This document shows, one piece after another, positions 1 through 5,564 of a stretch of 8,420 nucleotides of DNA. How positions within the stretch are numbered: position 1 is the first letter of the stretch; each line of letters begins with the position of its first letter. The DNA lies in contig JAZDOL010000024.1 of NCBI GenBank assembly GCA_043798775.1, forward strand, positions 1-8,420, written 5' to 3'. The notes beneath the pieces are model-generated. The model was not told where the DNA came from and did not search any database. It worked only from the letters and a program-made list of their open reading frames with translations. The translations under genes were made by a program, and so were the position numbers. Origin of the DNA: CAZUEG01 sp043798775 (GTDB taxonomy: Bacteria > Patescibacteriota > Minisyncoccia > Minisyncoccales > GWA2-46-15).

Positions 1-23
1 TGTTTCGACTTAATTCTTTTTTG

Positions 24-118
24 GTCATAGTGAAGTATTGCATATGTTAGTGTTGATTTAATTTCTTAACACTAACATCTTAACCTACTATGACATTTCT
101 ACTTCCCTCAACTATGAC
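24..118. repeat. Nested inverted repeat in gene-free left edge
   Basis: TGTTAGTGTT (45-54) and AACACTAACA (68-77) form a perfect 10-bp stem with a 13-nt loop. Outside it, GTCATAGT (24-31) is complementary to ACTATGAC (87-94), and ACTATGAC occurs again at 111-118. The rest of 1-214 shows only a direct repeat of TTCATGCTCAT (147-157 and 181-191) and no coding region. No T-run follows the stem, so it is not a clear terminator. It may be the 3' flank of a gene outside the window, a protein-binding palindrome or a mobile palindrome; the sequence does not decide. Confidence 0.6.
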
Positions 119-214
119 ATTATCATTTCCGTGTCACACAAGCTTATTCATGCTCATCTTGCGATAGAAACACTCTTTATTTCATGCTCATGTTGTATTG
201 TACAAGACTGGCTC

Positions 215-242
215 TTGACATTTTTTTTAATAAAACTACAAT
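215..242 (+). promoter_or_regulatory. Sigma70-type promoter of the 16S rRNA unit
   Basis: TTGACA (215-220) is a perfect -35 and TACAAT (237-242) a 5/6 match to the -10, 16 nt apart. Transcription would begin near 249-250, about 275 nt before the mature 16S 5' end. It is the best promoter match upstream of the rRNA gene and has the strength expected for rRNA. No consensus boxA antitermination element was recognised in the leader. Confidence 0.75.
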
Positions 243-300
243 TAGAGCATTCATTAAGTCATACAAAAACAGGCAGATAAAACGTAAAAAAGAGAACGGG

Positions 301-350
301 AATATCCGCGAAGATATCTGAAAGATCGGGTATCTCCGCGGATATTTTTT
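301..350 (+). terminator. Terminator-like hairpin inside the rRNA leader
   Basis: AATATCCGCG (301-310) pairs perfectly with CGCGGATATT (337-346). After one mismatch (A311/C336), AGATA (312-316) continues the stem with TATCT (331-335). The stem is followed at once by a T-run (345-350), the form of a rho-independent terminator. It lies about 50 nt after the predicted start of the rRNA transcript and before 16S. It could be a leader attenuator, a structure bypassed by antitermination, or the terminator of an upstream gene if the promoter at 215 is not used. Confidence 0.6.
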
Positions 351-365
351 GAAACTTCTATCCTA

Positions 366-455
366 GCCAATAAATGCTGGGCGGAGCCGAGAATATTCTA
401 GGGTTAGCACTTTTACAACTTAATACAATAATCAGCAATCAGTGAGCCAATAAAT
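366..455 (+). repeat. Direct repeat GCCAATAAAT in the rRNA leader
   Basis: GCCAATAAAT occurs at 366-375 and 446-455, 80 nt apart, within the leader between the terminator-like hairpin and the processing stem. No function can be assigned. Confidence 0.45.
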
Positions 456-460
456 ATTCG

Positions 461-502
461 GTTTCTTAGAGTTGCTTCGCTTCGCCCTCAATTTTGGCGA
501 GG
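461..502 (+). other. Left arm of the pre-16S processing stem
   Basis: Positions 461-502 are complementary to 3340-3378 beyond the 3' end of 16S. Paired blocks are 461-467 with 3372-3378, 469-479 with 3360-3370 (one G-U), 481-486 with 3354-3359, and 490-499 with 3343-3352 (one G-U). Small bulges or mismatches separate them. Long stems that loop out 16S are the known substrate of RNase III-type processing. The arm ends about 24 nt before the mature 5' end. The pairing shows that leader and trailer belong to one 16S precursor. Confidence 0.8.
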
Positions 503-539
503 CAAGCGTTGTTAAATCAACACAGTTTTTTGAGAGTTC

Positions 540-571
<32 letters not shown>

Positions 572-595
572 GATAAGGCATGCAAGTCGTGCGAA

Positions 596-777
596 CCTTG
601 TATCTTACACAAGGAAATTCGAAATCTGAAAATCGAAATCCGAAACAAATTCAAAAACCTAAATTTAAAATTTAAAACTGGATATAAAATAATAGTTTTA
701 ATTTTTTGGATTTAGAAATTAGTTATTGTTTCGAGTTTCGTGCTTCGTGCTTTGGATTTTCTCGCGTAAGACGCGAG
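596..777 (+). other. V1 (helix 6) insertion with long AT-rich fold-back
   Basis: Two small hairpins, CCTTGT/ACAAGG (596-614) and CTCGCG/CGCGAG (761-777), bracket about 146 nt (615-760) absent from ordinary 16S. The insert is AT-rich with CGAAATC-type short repeats and folds on itself: 635-646 with 728-739 (10 of 12 pairs), 659-664 with 710-715 (perfect), and 672-679 with 694-701 (perfect). It would form one long arm at helix 6. No intron core elements are visible in it, so it is probably kept in, or trimmed from, the rRNA rather than spliced. The frame open across 494-715 is incidental. Confidence 0.8.
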
Positions 778-903
778 GTGAGCGGCGAACGGGTTAGTAA
801 CACGTGGGTACATACTCCATTCATGGGCATAATTCGTTGAAAGACGGACTAATACCCAATAGCCCCCTCTTTCGCTTTATGTTTCATAAAAGCTTAAGGG
901 GAC

Positions 904-976
904 AAGTCCGAGATATTGATATCTTTAGAGGGCTTGCCCTCCGTAGCTCAAGTGGAACGCAGAGCGAAGGAGGGGT
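904..976 (+). other. V2 expansion with tRNA D-arm-like hairpin
   Basis: This stretch of V2 is longer than in E. coli 16S. It holds AGATAT/ATATCT (911-924), and CCCTCC (937-942) paired with GGAGGG (969-974), enclosing GCTC (946-949) paired with GAGC (962-965). The inner part, TAGCTCAAGTGGAACGCAGAGC, reads like a tRNA D-arm after an acceptor-type strand. No anticodon or T-arm follows, so it is not a tRNA gene. AGGGC/GCCCT (929-940) is an alternative pairing. Confidence 0.55.
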
Positions 977-1715
977 AAAGGCGTAAGCCGGAATGGAAAT
1001 GGCCTGCGTCCGATCAGGTAGTTGGTGAGGTAACGGCTCACCAAGCCAATGACCGGTAGGGGAGATGAGAGTCTGTTCCCCAACAAGGGCACTGCGACAC
1101 GGGCCCTACTCCTACGGGAGGCAGCAGTCGAGGATATTCGTCAATGGGCGAAAGCCTGAACGAGCGACGCCGCGTGATCGAAGAAGCCCTTCGGGGTGTA
1201 AAGATCTTTTAATCGGGATAAAGCCGCAAGGCTGATAGTACCGGTTGAATAAGGGGGTGCTAATTCTGTGCCAGCAGCCGCGGTAATACAGAACCCCCAA
1301 GCGTTATCCGGATTTACTGGGCGTAAAGAGTCTGTAGGTGGTATAGTAAGTCTCTCGTTAAATATCAAGGGCTCAACCTTTGATCTGCTAGAGATACTAC
1401 TAAACTAGAGGGCGTTAGGGGCTGATGGAACGGTCGGTGTAGGGGTGAAATCCGTTGATATCGACCGGAACACCAAAAGCGAAGGCATTCAGCTGGGACG
1501 ACCCTGACACTGAGAGACGAAAGCGTGGGCATAAAAAAGGATTAGATAAATCCTGTCCCAATAAAGTATATTGGGCAAACGGTGTCCCCCTTGGTGGCAA
1601 CATCAAGGTGCGCATCTAGCTATATCGGGGAACTCCTTTTTAGTCGAAAGGACAATCCCGAGGGAAGTCCCGTCACTGGCGGGACCCCGTAGAGACTATG
1701 TAGGTAAGATGATAG

Positions 1716-1737
1716 AAAATGATTTTTAAATCATTTT
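1716..1737 (+). promoter_or_regulatory. Hairpin covering the endonuclease start codon
   Basis: AAAATGATTT (1716-1725) and AAATCATTTT (1728-1737) are perfectly complementary around 2 nt. The ATG (1719-1721) is within the left arm. In RNA this could form P8 or hide the start codon until unfolded. No purine-rich ribosome-binding site precedes it. Confidence 0.6.
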
Positions 1738-2474
1738 TGTCGAATCAATGTACAGAAATTATATTTGGCTCTATTCTTGGAGACGGTTCTTTGAAAATTC
1801 AAAAACCATACAAAAACGCAAGATTATCCTTCCGCCATTCGGTAGGTCAAAAAGAATATTTTTTTTGGAAGATTAACCAACTGAAAGAAATATCCAGCGA
1901 TAAGTGCTGGTGGCAACAAAAGGCAGATGGATACGGCGGAGAGAAGTTGCGTTATCAGAGTTTGGCGATTGAATCATTAACAGAAATAAATCGCATTGCT
2001 TATCATCACAACCAAATCCAAATAAGGAGACGGTGGTTAAATTTATTAACCCCGCTATCTTTATTAGTATGGTGGCTTGACGATGGTTCAATAATCGGTA
2101 ATGGCCGAAAAGGCGTTATTTGTACTGATGGATTTTCTTTAAAAGAGCAGGAAATCCTCGCTAGATACCTCATCGTCGTGTGGAAGGTGAAAGTATCAAT
2201 CGGTAAAATAACAAGAAAAAAAGAAAATGGCAGCGAAGGGGTATATTATCGATTATGGTTTCGTTCAAGTGGAGAGTTACAGAAGTTTCTTTCTTTAATC
2301 CTCCCGTATCTTCAAGTAGAGTCAATGTTGCCAAAAGTAATCCTTATGTACAAAGATTCCCAACTACAACAACGCTGGATTTCTGAAATCGTTAATAAGA
2401 CAGGTTTTTCTCAACCAATCGTTGAAAGATACATGGAAGAGAAAAAAGAAAAATGGAAGCATTTCAGAAAATGA
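1719..2474 (+). CDS. LAGLIDADG homing endonuclease encoded in the intron
   Basis: A 251-residue protein predicted to cut intronless 16S alleles at the insertion site and so spread the intron by repair. Two LAGLIDADG-type helices are visible: IIFGSILGDGSL (residues 14-25, acidic D22) and LLVWWLDDGSII (115-126, acidic D122). They are about 100 residues apart, as in single-chain two-motif enzymes. The wording best fits the LAGLIDADG_2 (PF03161-like) family common in organelle and bacterial rRNA introns. Both catalytic acidic residues and the full reading frame are intact, so it is probably active. Activity as a splicing maturase is also possible. The start codon lies inside a perfect 10-bp palindrome (1716-1737) with no Shine-Dalgarno. 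The TGA stop ends 2 nt before the P7 3' strand, so the gene is packed tightly into P8. Confidence 0.92.
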   Translation: MIFKSFLSNQCTEIIFGSILGDGSLKIQKPYKNARLSFRHSVGQKEYFFWKINQLKEISSDKCWWQQKADGYGGEKLRYQSLAIESLTEINRIAYHHNQIQIRRRWLNLLTPLSLLVWWLDDGSIIGNGRKGVICTDGFSLKEQEILARYLIVVWKVKVSIGKITRKKENGSEGVYYRLWFRSSGELQKFLSLILPYLQVESMLPKVILMYKDSQLQQRWISEIVNKTGFSQPIVERYMEEKKEKWKHFRK

Positions 2475-3241
2475 TATAGTCCGATCTCTGCAGTAATGCA
2501 GACAATAATTTACAAGATGACCCTTGTATTCCACGCTGTAAACGATAGACACTGGCTATCTGAAGTGTCGACCCTTCAGGTGGCGTAGCTAACGCGTTAA
2601 GTGTCTCGCCTGGGAAGTACGGCCGCAAGGCTAAAACTTAAAGGAATAGACGGGGACTCACACAAGCGGTGGACCATGTGGCTTAATTCGACGACAAACG
2701 AGGAACCTTACCAGGGCTTGAAAGGCTAGTGAAACCCTGCGGAAACGCGGGGATTCCCACAAGGACATTAGCTCAGGTGCTGCACGGTTGTCTTCAGCAT
2801 GTGTCTTGAGACGCACCCTTAAATGGGGTAACATGCGCAACCCTTACTCTGTGTTTTAATTGTCACAGAGGACTGCCCTGGATAACAGGGAGGAAGGTGA
2901 GGATGACGCCAAATCAGCGTGGCCCTTTGATGCTCTGGGCGGCACACGTGGTACAATGGAACTGACAATGGGTTGCGAAGCGGTAACGCGGAGCTAATCC
3001 CATCAAACTGTTCCCAAGTTCGGATTGAGGTCTGAAACTCGACCTCATGAAGCTGGAATCGCTAGTAATCGCTAATCAGCCATATAGCGATGAATATGTC
3101 CCTGAGTCTTGTACTCACCGCCCGTCACAGCAAGAGAGATGGCGGTACCCGAAATCTCCGTAAGGGGCTTAAGGTAAAGTCATTAATAAGGCTGAAGTCG
3201 TAACAAGGCACCGGTAGGGGAACCTGTCGGTGGATCATTCT

Positions 3242-3261
3242 TTTCTACTTTTTTGTAGAAA
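3242..3261 (+). other. Small hairpin at the 16S 3' end
   Basis: TTTCTAC (3242-3248) pairs with GTAGAAA (3255-3261) across a T6 loop, overlapping the estimated mature 3' end. If formed in the precursor it would tie up the last bases of 16S and may help position 3'-end processing. Confidence 0.5.
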
Positions 3262-3277
3262 CTAAAAGGTTGACTAT

Positions 3278-3306
3278 GGTTGAAGTTGAAATATTGAATT
3301 TCAACC
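3278..3306. repeat. GGTTGAA/TTCAACC palindrome, copy 1
   Basis: GTTGAAAT (3285-3292) pairs perfectly with ATTTCAAC (3298-3305). The outer GGTTGAA (3278-3284) is also complementary to TTCAACC (3300-3306). It shares this core with palindromes at 3519-3551 and 4939-4957. It lies in the 16S trailer, inside the loop closed by the processing stem. Confidence 0.5.
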
Positions 3307-3339
3307 TTAAGCGTTGTCTTGGCGCTTTAAATGCAAGAT

Positions 3340-3378
3340 CCACGCCAAAGTTAGGCGAACGGAGCAACTCCAAGAAAC
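3340..3378 (+). other. Right arm of the pre-16S processing stem
   Basis: This arm is complementary to 461-502 in the leader, giving over 30 base pairs with small bulges. It begins about 95 nt after the mature 16S 3' end. It ties the trailer to the 16S transcript and marks the probable RNase III-type cleavage region. Confidence 0.8.
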
Positions 3379-3391
3379 AGAATCAATAACT

Positions 3392-3446
3392 AAGCCATTA
3401 AGCCATTGAGTCATTAAGTCAATAAGTGATTGAGTGAATAAGTAAT
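3392..3446. repeat. Degenerate octamer tandem repeat
   Basis: Seven consecutive 8-mers follow an RAGYNATT-like pattern: AAGCCATT, AAGCCATT, GAGTCATT, AAGTCAAT, AAGTGATT, GAGTGAAT, AAGTAAT (last unit 7 nt). It lies in the 16S trailer just beyond the processing stem. A GC-rich hairpin CCGCC/GGCGG (3447-3460) follows directly. The function is unknown. Confidence 0.75.
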
Positions 3447-3484
3447 CCGCCGGCTGGCGGAAACTGATTATTGAAATGTAATGC

Positions 3485-3507
3485 AACCACCACCCGGTGG
3501 TTTTTTT
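3485..3507 (+). terminator. Rho-independent terminator of the 16S unit
   Basis: AACCACC (3485-3491) pairs with GGTGGTT (3496-3502) across ACCC, followed by a T-run to 3507. With the promoter at 215 and the processing stem this bounds a transcription unit holding 16S only. Confidence 0.85.
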
Positions 3508-3518
3508 GTCTGATTAGT

Positions 3519-3551
3519 TTCAATGTTCAACCTTGTAGGTTGAACATTGAA
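3519..3551. repeat. Perfect 14-bp palindrome with GGTTGAA core
   Basis: TTCAATGTTCAACC (3519-3532) and GGTTGAACATTGAA (3538-3551) are perfect complements around TTGTA. The inner TTCAACC-N5-GGTTGAA core recurs at 4939-4957. It has no T-run, so it is more likely a dispersed palindrome or binding site than a terminator. The remaining spacer to 3671 is AT-rich; TATAAT at 3588-3593 is a possible -10 for the transposase gene but lacks a good -35. Confidence 0.65.
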
Positions 3552-3671
3552 CATCGAACTCAGATTATGAATTTTAAATGAATAATATATAATCAATTGA
3601 CGAGAGACATTATAGAGAAAAAAATAACAGGTAATCAGTAATTATAAAAAACAAGAAAAATAATACTAAAA

Positions 3672-3717
3672 AGAAGGCCTCGCCTTCTCGAATAACTAAA
3701 AGAAGGCCTCGCCTTCT
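3672..3717. repeat. Two REP palindromes upstream of the transposase
   Basis: GAAGGC-CTC-GCCTTC occurs at 3673-3687 and 3702-3716, extended by one A-T pair. Each copy is followed by TCGAATAA, giving a 29-bp direct repeat period. The second copy ends 12 nt before the transposase start codon, so the hairpin sits in its translation initiation region. The same palindrome occurs downstream of the gene, the arrangement known for REP/RAYT systems. Confidence 0.85.
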
Positions 3718-3728
3718 CGAATAATAAT

Positions 3729-4451
3729 ATGAGAAAAATACAGTTCGTAAGAGGAAATTTCTATCACATTTATAATCGTGGTACTGATAAAAGAAGTATC
3801 TTTCAGGACGACGAAGATCGCTGGCGTTTTTTGCAGGGTTTATTTCTTTTTAATGACTCGGGGGAAATAACAACAACCCTCTGGGATATTAAAAGTGTTT
3901 TTGGCAAAGTAAATTTCAACACCATTCGCGCTTTTATGAAAGATCATCAACGAGTGCCAATAACCAAAATATTATCCGACTGTTTAATGCCTAATCATTT
4001 TCATTTACTTGTTGAAGAAACCAAAGAAAACGGAATTTCCAGATTTATGCAGAAATTCGGCACTGGATATACTATGTATTTTAATAAGAAATATGAAAGG
4101 AGTGGCGGACTTTTCTCTGGTCCATTTAAAGCAGTTATGATAGATAGTCAGGAACAATTAGAATATATATTGGCGTACATAAATGTTTTGAACCCGGCCC
4201 AATTAGTAGAACCTAACTTAAAGAAAATTGGCATTAATAATCTTGAGAAAATATTAGATTTCGTGGAAAAATATCTATGGAGTACCCATCGAGAATATTT
4301 AGGATTAAGAGAGTCAGTTATAATTGAAAAAAGTGGTCCTGCGGAAATTTTTAACAATCCTAAAAAATATCTCGATTTTATTACAGACGTCTTGAATGGA
4401 AAAAAAGTAATACCACCAAATTACTTATTTGACGAAAAGGATAGCGAGTAG
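3729..4451 (+). CDS. REP-associated tyrosine transposase (RAYT, Y1/HUH)
   Basis: A 240-residue single-strand nuclease/transposase of the IS200-related Y1_Tnp superfamily. RAYTs bind and cleave REP hairpins and are thought to spread them. The N-terminus FYHIYNRGTDKRSIF (11-25) is the family signature. The metal-binding HUH motif is H90-F91-H92 in LMPNHFHLLVEE (86-97). The catalytic tyrosine should lie in GYTMYFNKKY (Y114 or Y117), followed by SGGLFSGPFK (125-134). The length is usual for RAYTs and all key residues are present, so it appears intact. The ATG at 3729 has no Shine-Dalgarno. REP palindromes flank it on both sides, and it stands alone with no partner gene. It reads in the same direction as the 16S unit but after that unit's terminator. 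Confidence 0.93.
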   Translation: MRKIQFVRGNFYHIYNRGTDKRSIFQDDEDRWRFLQGLFLFNDSGEITTTLWDIKSVFGKVNFNTIRAFMKDHQRVPITKILSDCLMPNHFHLLVEETKENGISRFMQKFGTGYTMYFNKKYERSGGLFSGPFKAVMIDSQEQLEYILAYINVLNPAQLVEPNLKKIGINNLEKILDFVEKYLWSTHREYLGLRESVIIEKSGPAEIFNNPKKYLDFITDVLNGKKVIPPNYLFDEKDSE

Positions 4452-4471
4452 TCCTTGAAGTAAGAACAAAA

Positions 4472-4620
4472 AGAAGGCCTCGCCTTCCCTGGAACGCCTT
4501 CCCTGGACAGTTGATGAGCAAAAGAAGGCCGAGCAAAAGAAGGCCTCGCCTTCCCTGGACCGCCTTCCCTGGACAGTTGATGAGCAAAAGAAGGCCTCGC
4601 CTTCTTTTTAGCCTTCTTTT
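4472..4620. repeat. REP cluster downstream of RAYT, 66-bp tandem unit
   Basis: GAAGGC-CTC-GCCTTC cores are at 4473-4487, 4539-4553 and 4590-4604, with half copies at 4524-4530 and 4611-4616. A unit including GCCTTCCCTGGA twice and CAGTTGATGAGCAAAAG repeats with a 66-bp offset (4481-4530 and 4547-4596), one base different. The orientation matches the upstream pair. It starts about 20 bp after the RAYT stop codon. Reading frames on the minus strand here merely translate the repeat. Confidence 0.85.
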
Positions 4621-4938
4621 TAATGATTAGTTTACTTATTGGCCGAATAAGGGGAACCCACAAGTATATCTTACTAAATTATACATGAAATCCATCCGAT
4701 ATCTATCCGATATGTATCCCTGTAGGCGATAAAAAGCGATAAGCTATGCGTGAAATCGCCCGATATTTTGAAATACTACGCCTGGATGATTGTTTAAGTT
4801 ATTTTCGGTTAAAAGGGTTATCCGATATTAGTTATGAGAGATATATCTACGTATCGGTAATATATTAAGCGTAAAATGATTGGTTTAACCTTAATCAACT
4901 CAATCGAGAATATTAACCAAGAAGAATAAGGATTAATG

Positions 4939-5027
4939 TTCAACCTACGGGGTTGAATATGAGATTGCGGACGACATCGAATGTCATCCAGTTTACCTGT
5001 ATCAGAAAAGGATAATCCTTCTCTGAT
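4939..5027. repeat. Short palindromes in the RAYT-fibre spacer
   Basis: Three hairpin-forming sequences lie close together: TTCAACC-N5-GGTTGAA (4939-4957), GACAT-CGA-ATGTC (4972-4984), and ATCAGA-A-AAGGA-TAA-TCCTT-C-TCTGAT (5001-5027). The first shares its core with 3519-3551. No T-runs follow. Outside the repeats and CCGATA motifs, 4621-5052 holds no recognisable gene. Confidence 0.5.
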
Positions 5028-5052
5028 GTCTTTCCTATATTATTTAGACATT

Positions 5053-5303
5053 CAAAGAAGGCGAGGCCTTCTTTGTAGGGCCGGCGAGCATTCAAAGAAG
5101 GCGAGGCCTTCTTTTTAGGTCTTTTTCTATCCAAAGAAGGCGAGGCCTTCTTTGTAGGGCAAAAACCATGGCGGATAATAACCAGAATATTGGTTAAGTG
5201 TGGGACCACAAGACGTATCGGATAGATATAAGAAATGTTCAGAAGAAGGCGAGGCCTTCTTTGTAGGGCCGGCGAGCATTCAAAGAAGGCGAGGCCTCGA
5301 TTG
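5053..5303. repeat. Five REP palindromes in inverted orientation
   Basis: The hairpin here is the reverse complement of the RAYT-flanking one: CAAAGAAGGC-GAG-GCCTTCTTTG. Copies are at 5053-5075, 5093-5114, 5132-5154, 5245-5259 (short arms) and 5281-5303 (3' arm decayed to GCCTCGATTG). Three copies are followed by GTAGGGC. The stretch joining copies 1-2 (GGGCCGGCGAGCATT) recurs between copies 4-5, so a two-copy block was duplicated. The minus-strand frame open at 4940-5428 is the translated repeat and resembles no protein I know. Confidence 0.85.
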
Positions 5304-5526
5304 TACAGCATTAACCACAAAGGAGAGGTGCCGTAAGTGTGCTGAATGATTAGGATTTGCCGAATCACAAGGGTATGAGGATAATGGCTAATGTAGCATT
5401 TACAAAGCAGGCCGATACTTTGCCTCAACCGTAAAGAGAATACACCAGGAATAAATTGGGGCGCATGTGTATTATTGACAATAGTTATCCGATATGGTCT
5501 AACGAGGGGAAAATATTATCCGATAG

Positions 5527-5535
5527 TTATCCACA
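5527..5535 (+). other. Single DnaA-box-like nonamer
   Basis: TTATCCACA is a perfect match to the strong DnaA box. It is a single copy directly before the -35 of the next promoter. Nearby TTATCCGAT sequences match poorly. One site alone does not indicate an origin, and could be chance or a DnaA-controlled promoter. Confidence 0.3.
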
Positions 5536-5536
5536 A

Positions 5537-5564
5537 TTGACAATGTTTCACGATGAACGATAAT
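5537..5564 (+). promoter_or_regulatory. Sigma70-type promoter of the fibre gene
   Basis: TTGACA (5537-5542) and GATAAT (5559-5564) are 16 nt apart, giving a start near 5571 and a 5' UTR of about 90 nt. It lies within the CCGATA motif cluster, with copies at 5489 and 5520 upstream and 5634 in the UTR, so control by a factor binding CCGATA is possible. A second TTGACA at 5475-5480 lacks a convincing -10. Confidence 0.6.

Larger units (their letters stand above)
1548..2519 (+). other. Group I self-splicing intron in 16S (site S793)
   Basis: The intron interrupts GGATTAGAT / ACCCTTGTATTCC in the 790 loop, after the equivalent of E. coli U793. The upstream exon ends in T and the intron in G, as group I chemistry requires. 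Core helices are readable: P2-type hairpins 1557-1575 and 1589-1608 (GCAA loop), P3 1613-1617/1707-1711, P4 1625-1629/1657-1661, P5 1635-1639/1647-1651, P6 1662-1664/1686-1688 with P6a GTCCCG/CGGGAC (1667-1685), P7 GACTAT 1694-1699 with ATAGTC 2476-2481 inside the typical S element ATATAGTCC, and P9 TCTGCA/TGCAGA (2487-2502, GTAA loop). The endonuclease gene fills the P8 region between P3' and the 3' strand of P7. P1/P10 could not be assigned firmly. Site 793 is a known intron site in chloroplast 16S genes. Confidence 0.9.

Noticed and set aside
937..974. tRNA gene in 16S V2
   Set aside because: Only a D-arm-like part is present; no anticodon arm, T-arm or CCA end follows.
3246..3728. 16S-23S spacer with tRNA-Ile/Ala and 23S start
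   Set aside because: No tRNA T-arm motif or 23S block is visible, and a terminator closes the unit at 3507.
4381..4663. Two minus-strand open frames of 68-80 codons
   Set aside because: They translate the 66-bp REP tandem cluster and overlap the RAYT 3' end; no protein-like composition.
3672..5303. CRISPR array
   Set aside because: Repeats are short palindromes with irregular spacing, duplicated linkers and both orientations; no cas genes.
4940..5428. 162-codon open frame on the minus strand
   Set aside because: It runs straight through five REP palindromes, its peptide repeats mirror them (KKASPSL, GLAFFE), and it has no domain or ribosome-binding site.
4640..5560. Replication origin with DnaA boxes
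   Set aside because: Only one perfect TTATCCACA is present, the other sites are TTATCCGAT, and neither dnaA nor dnaN is in view.
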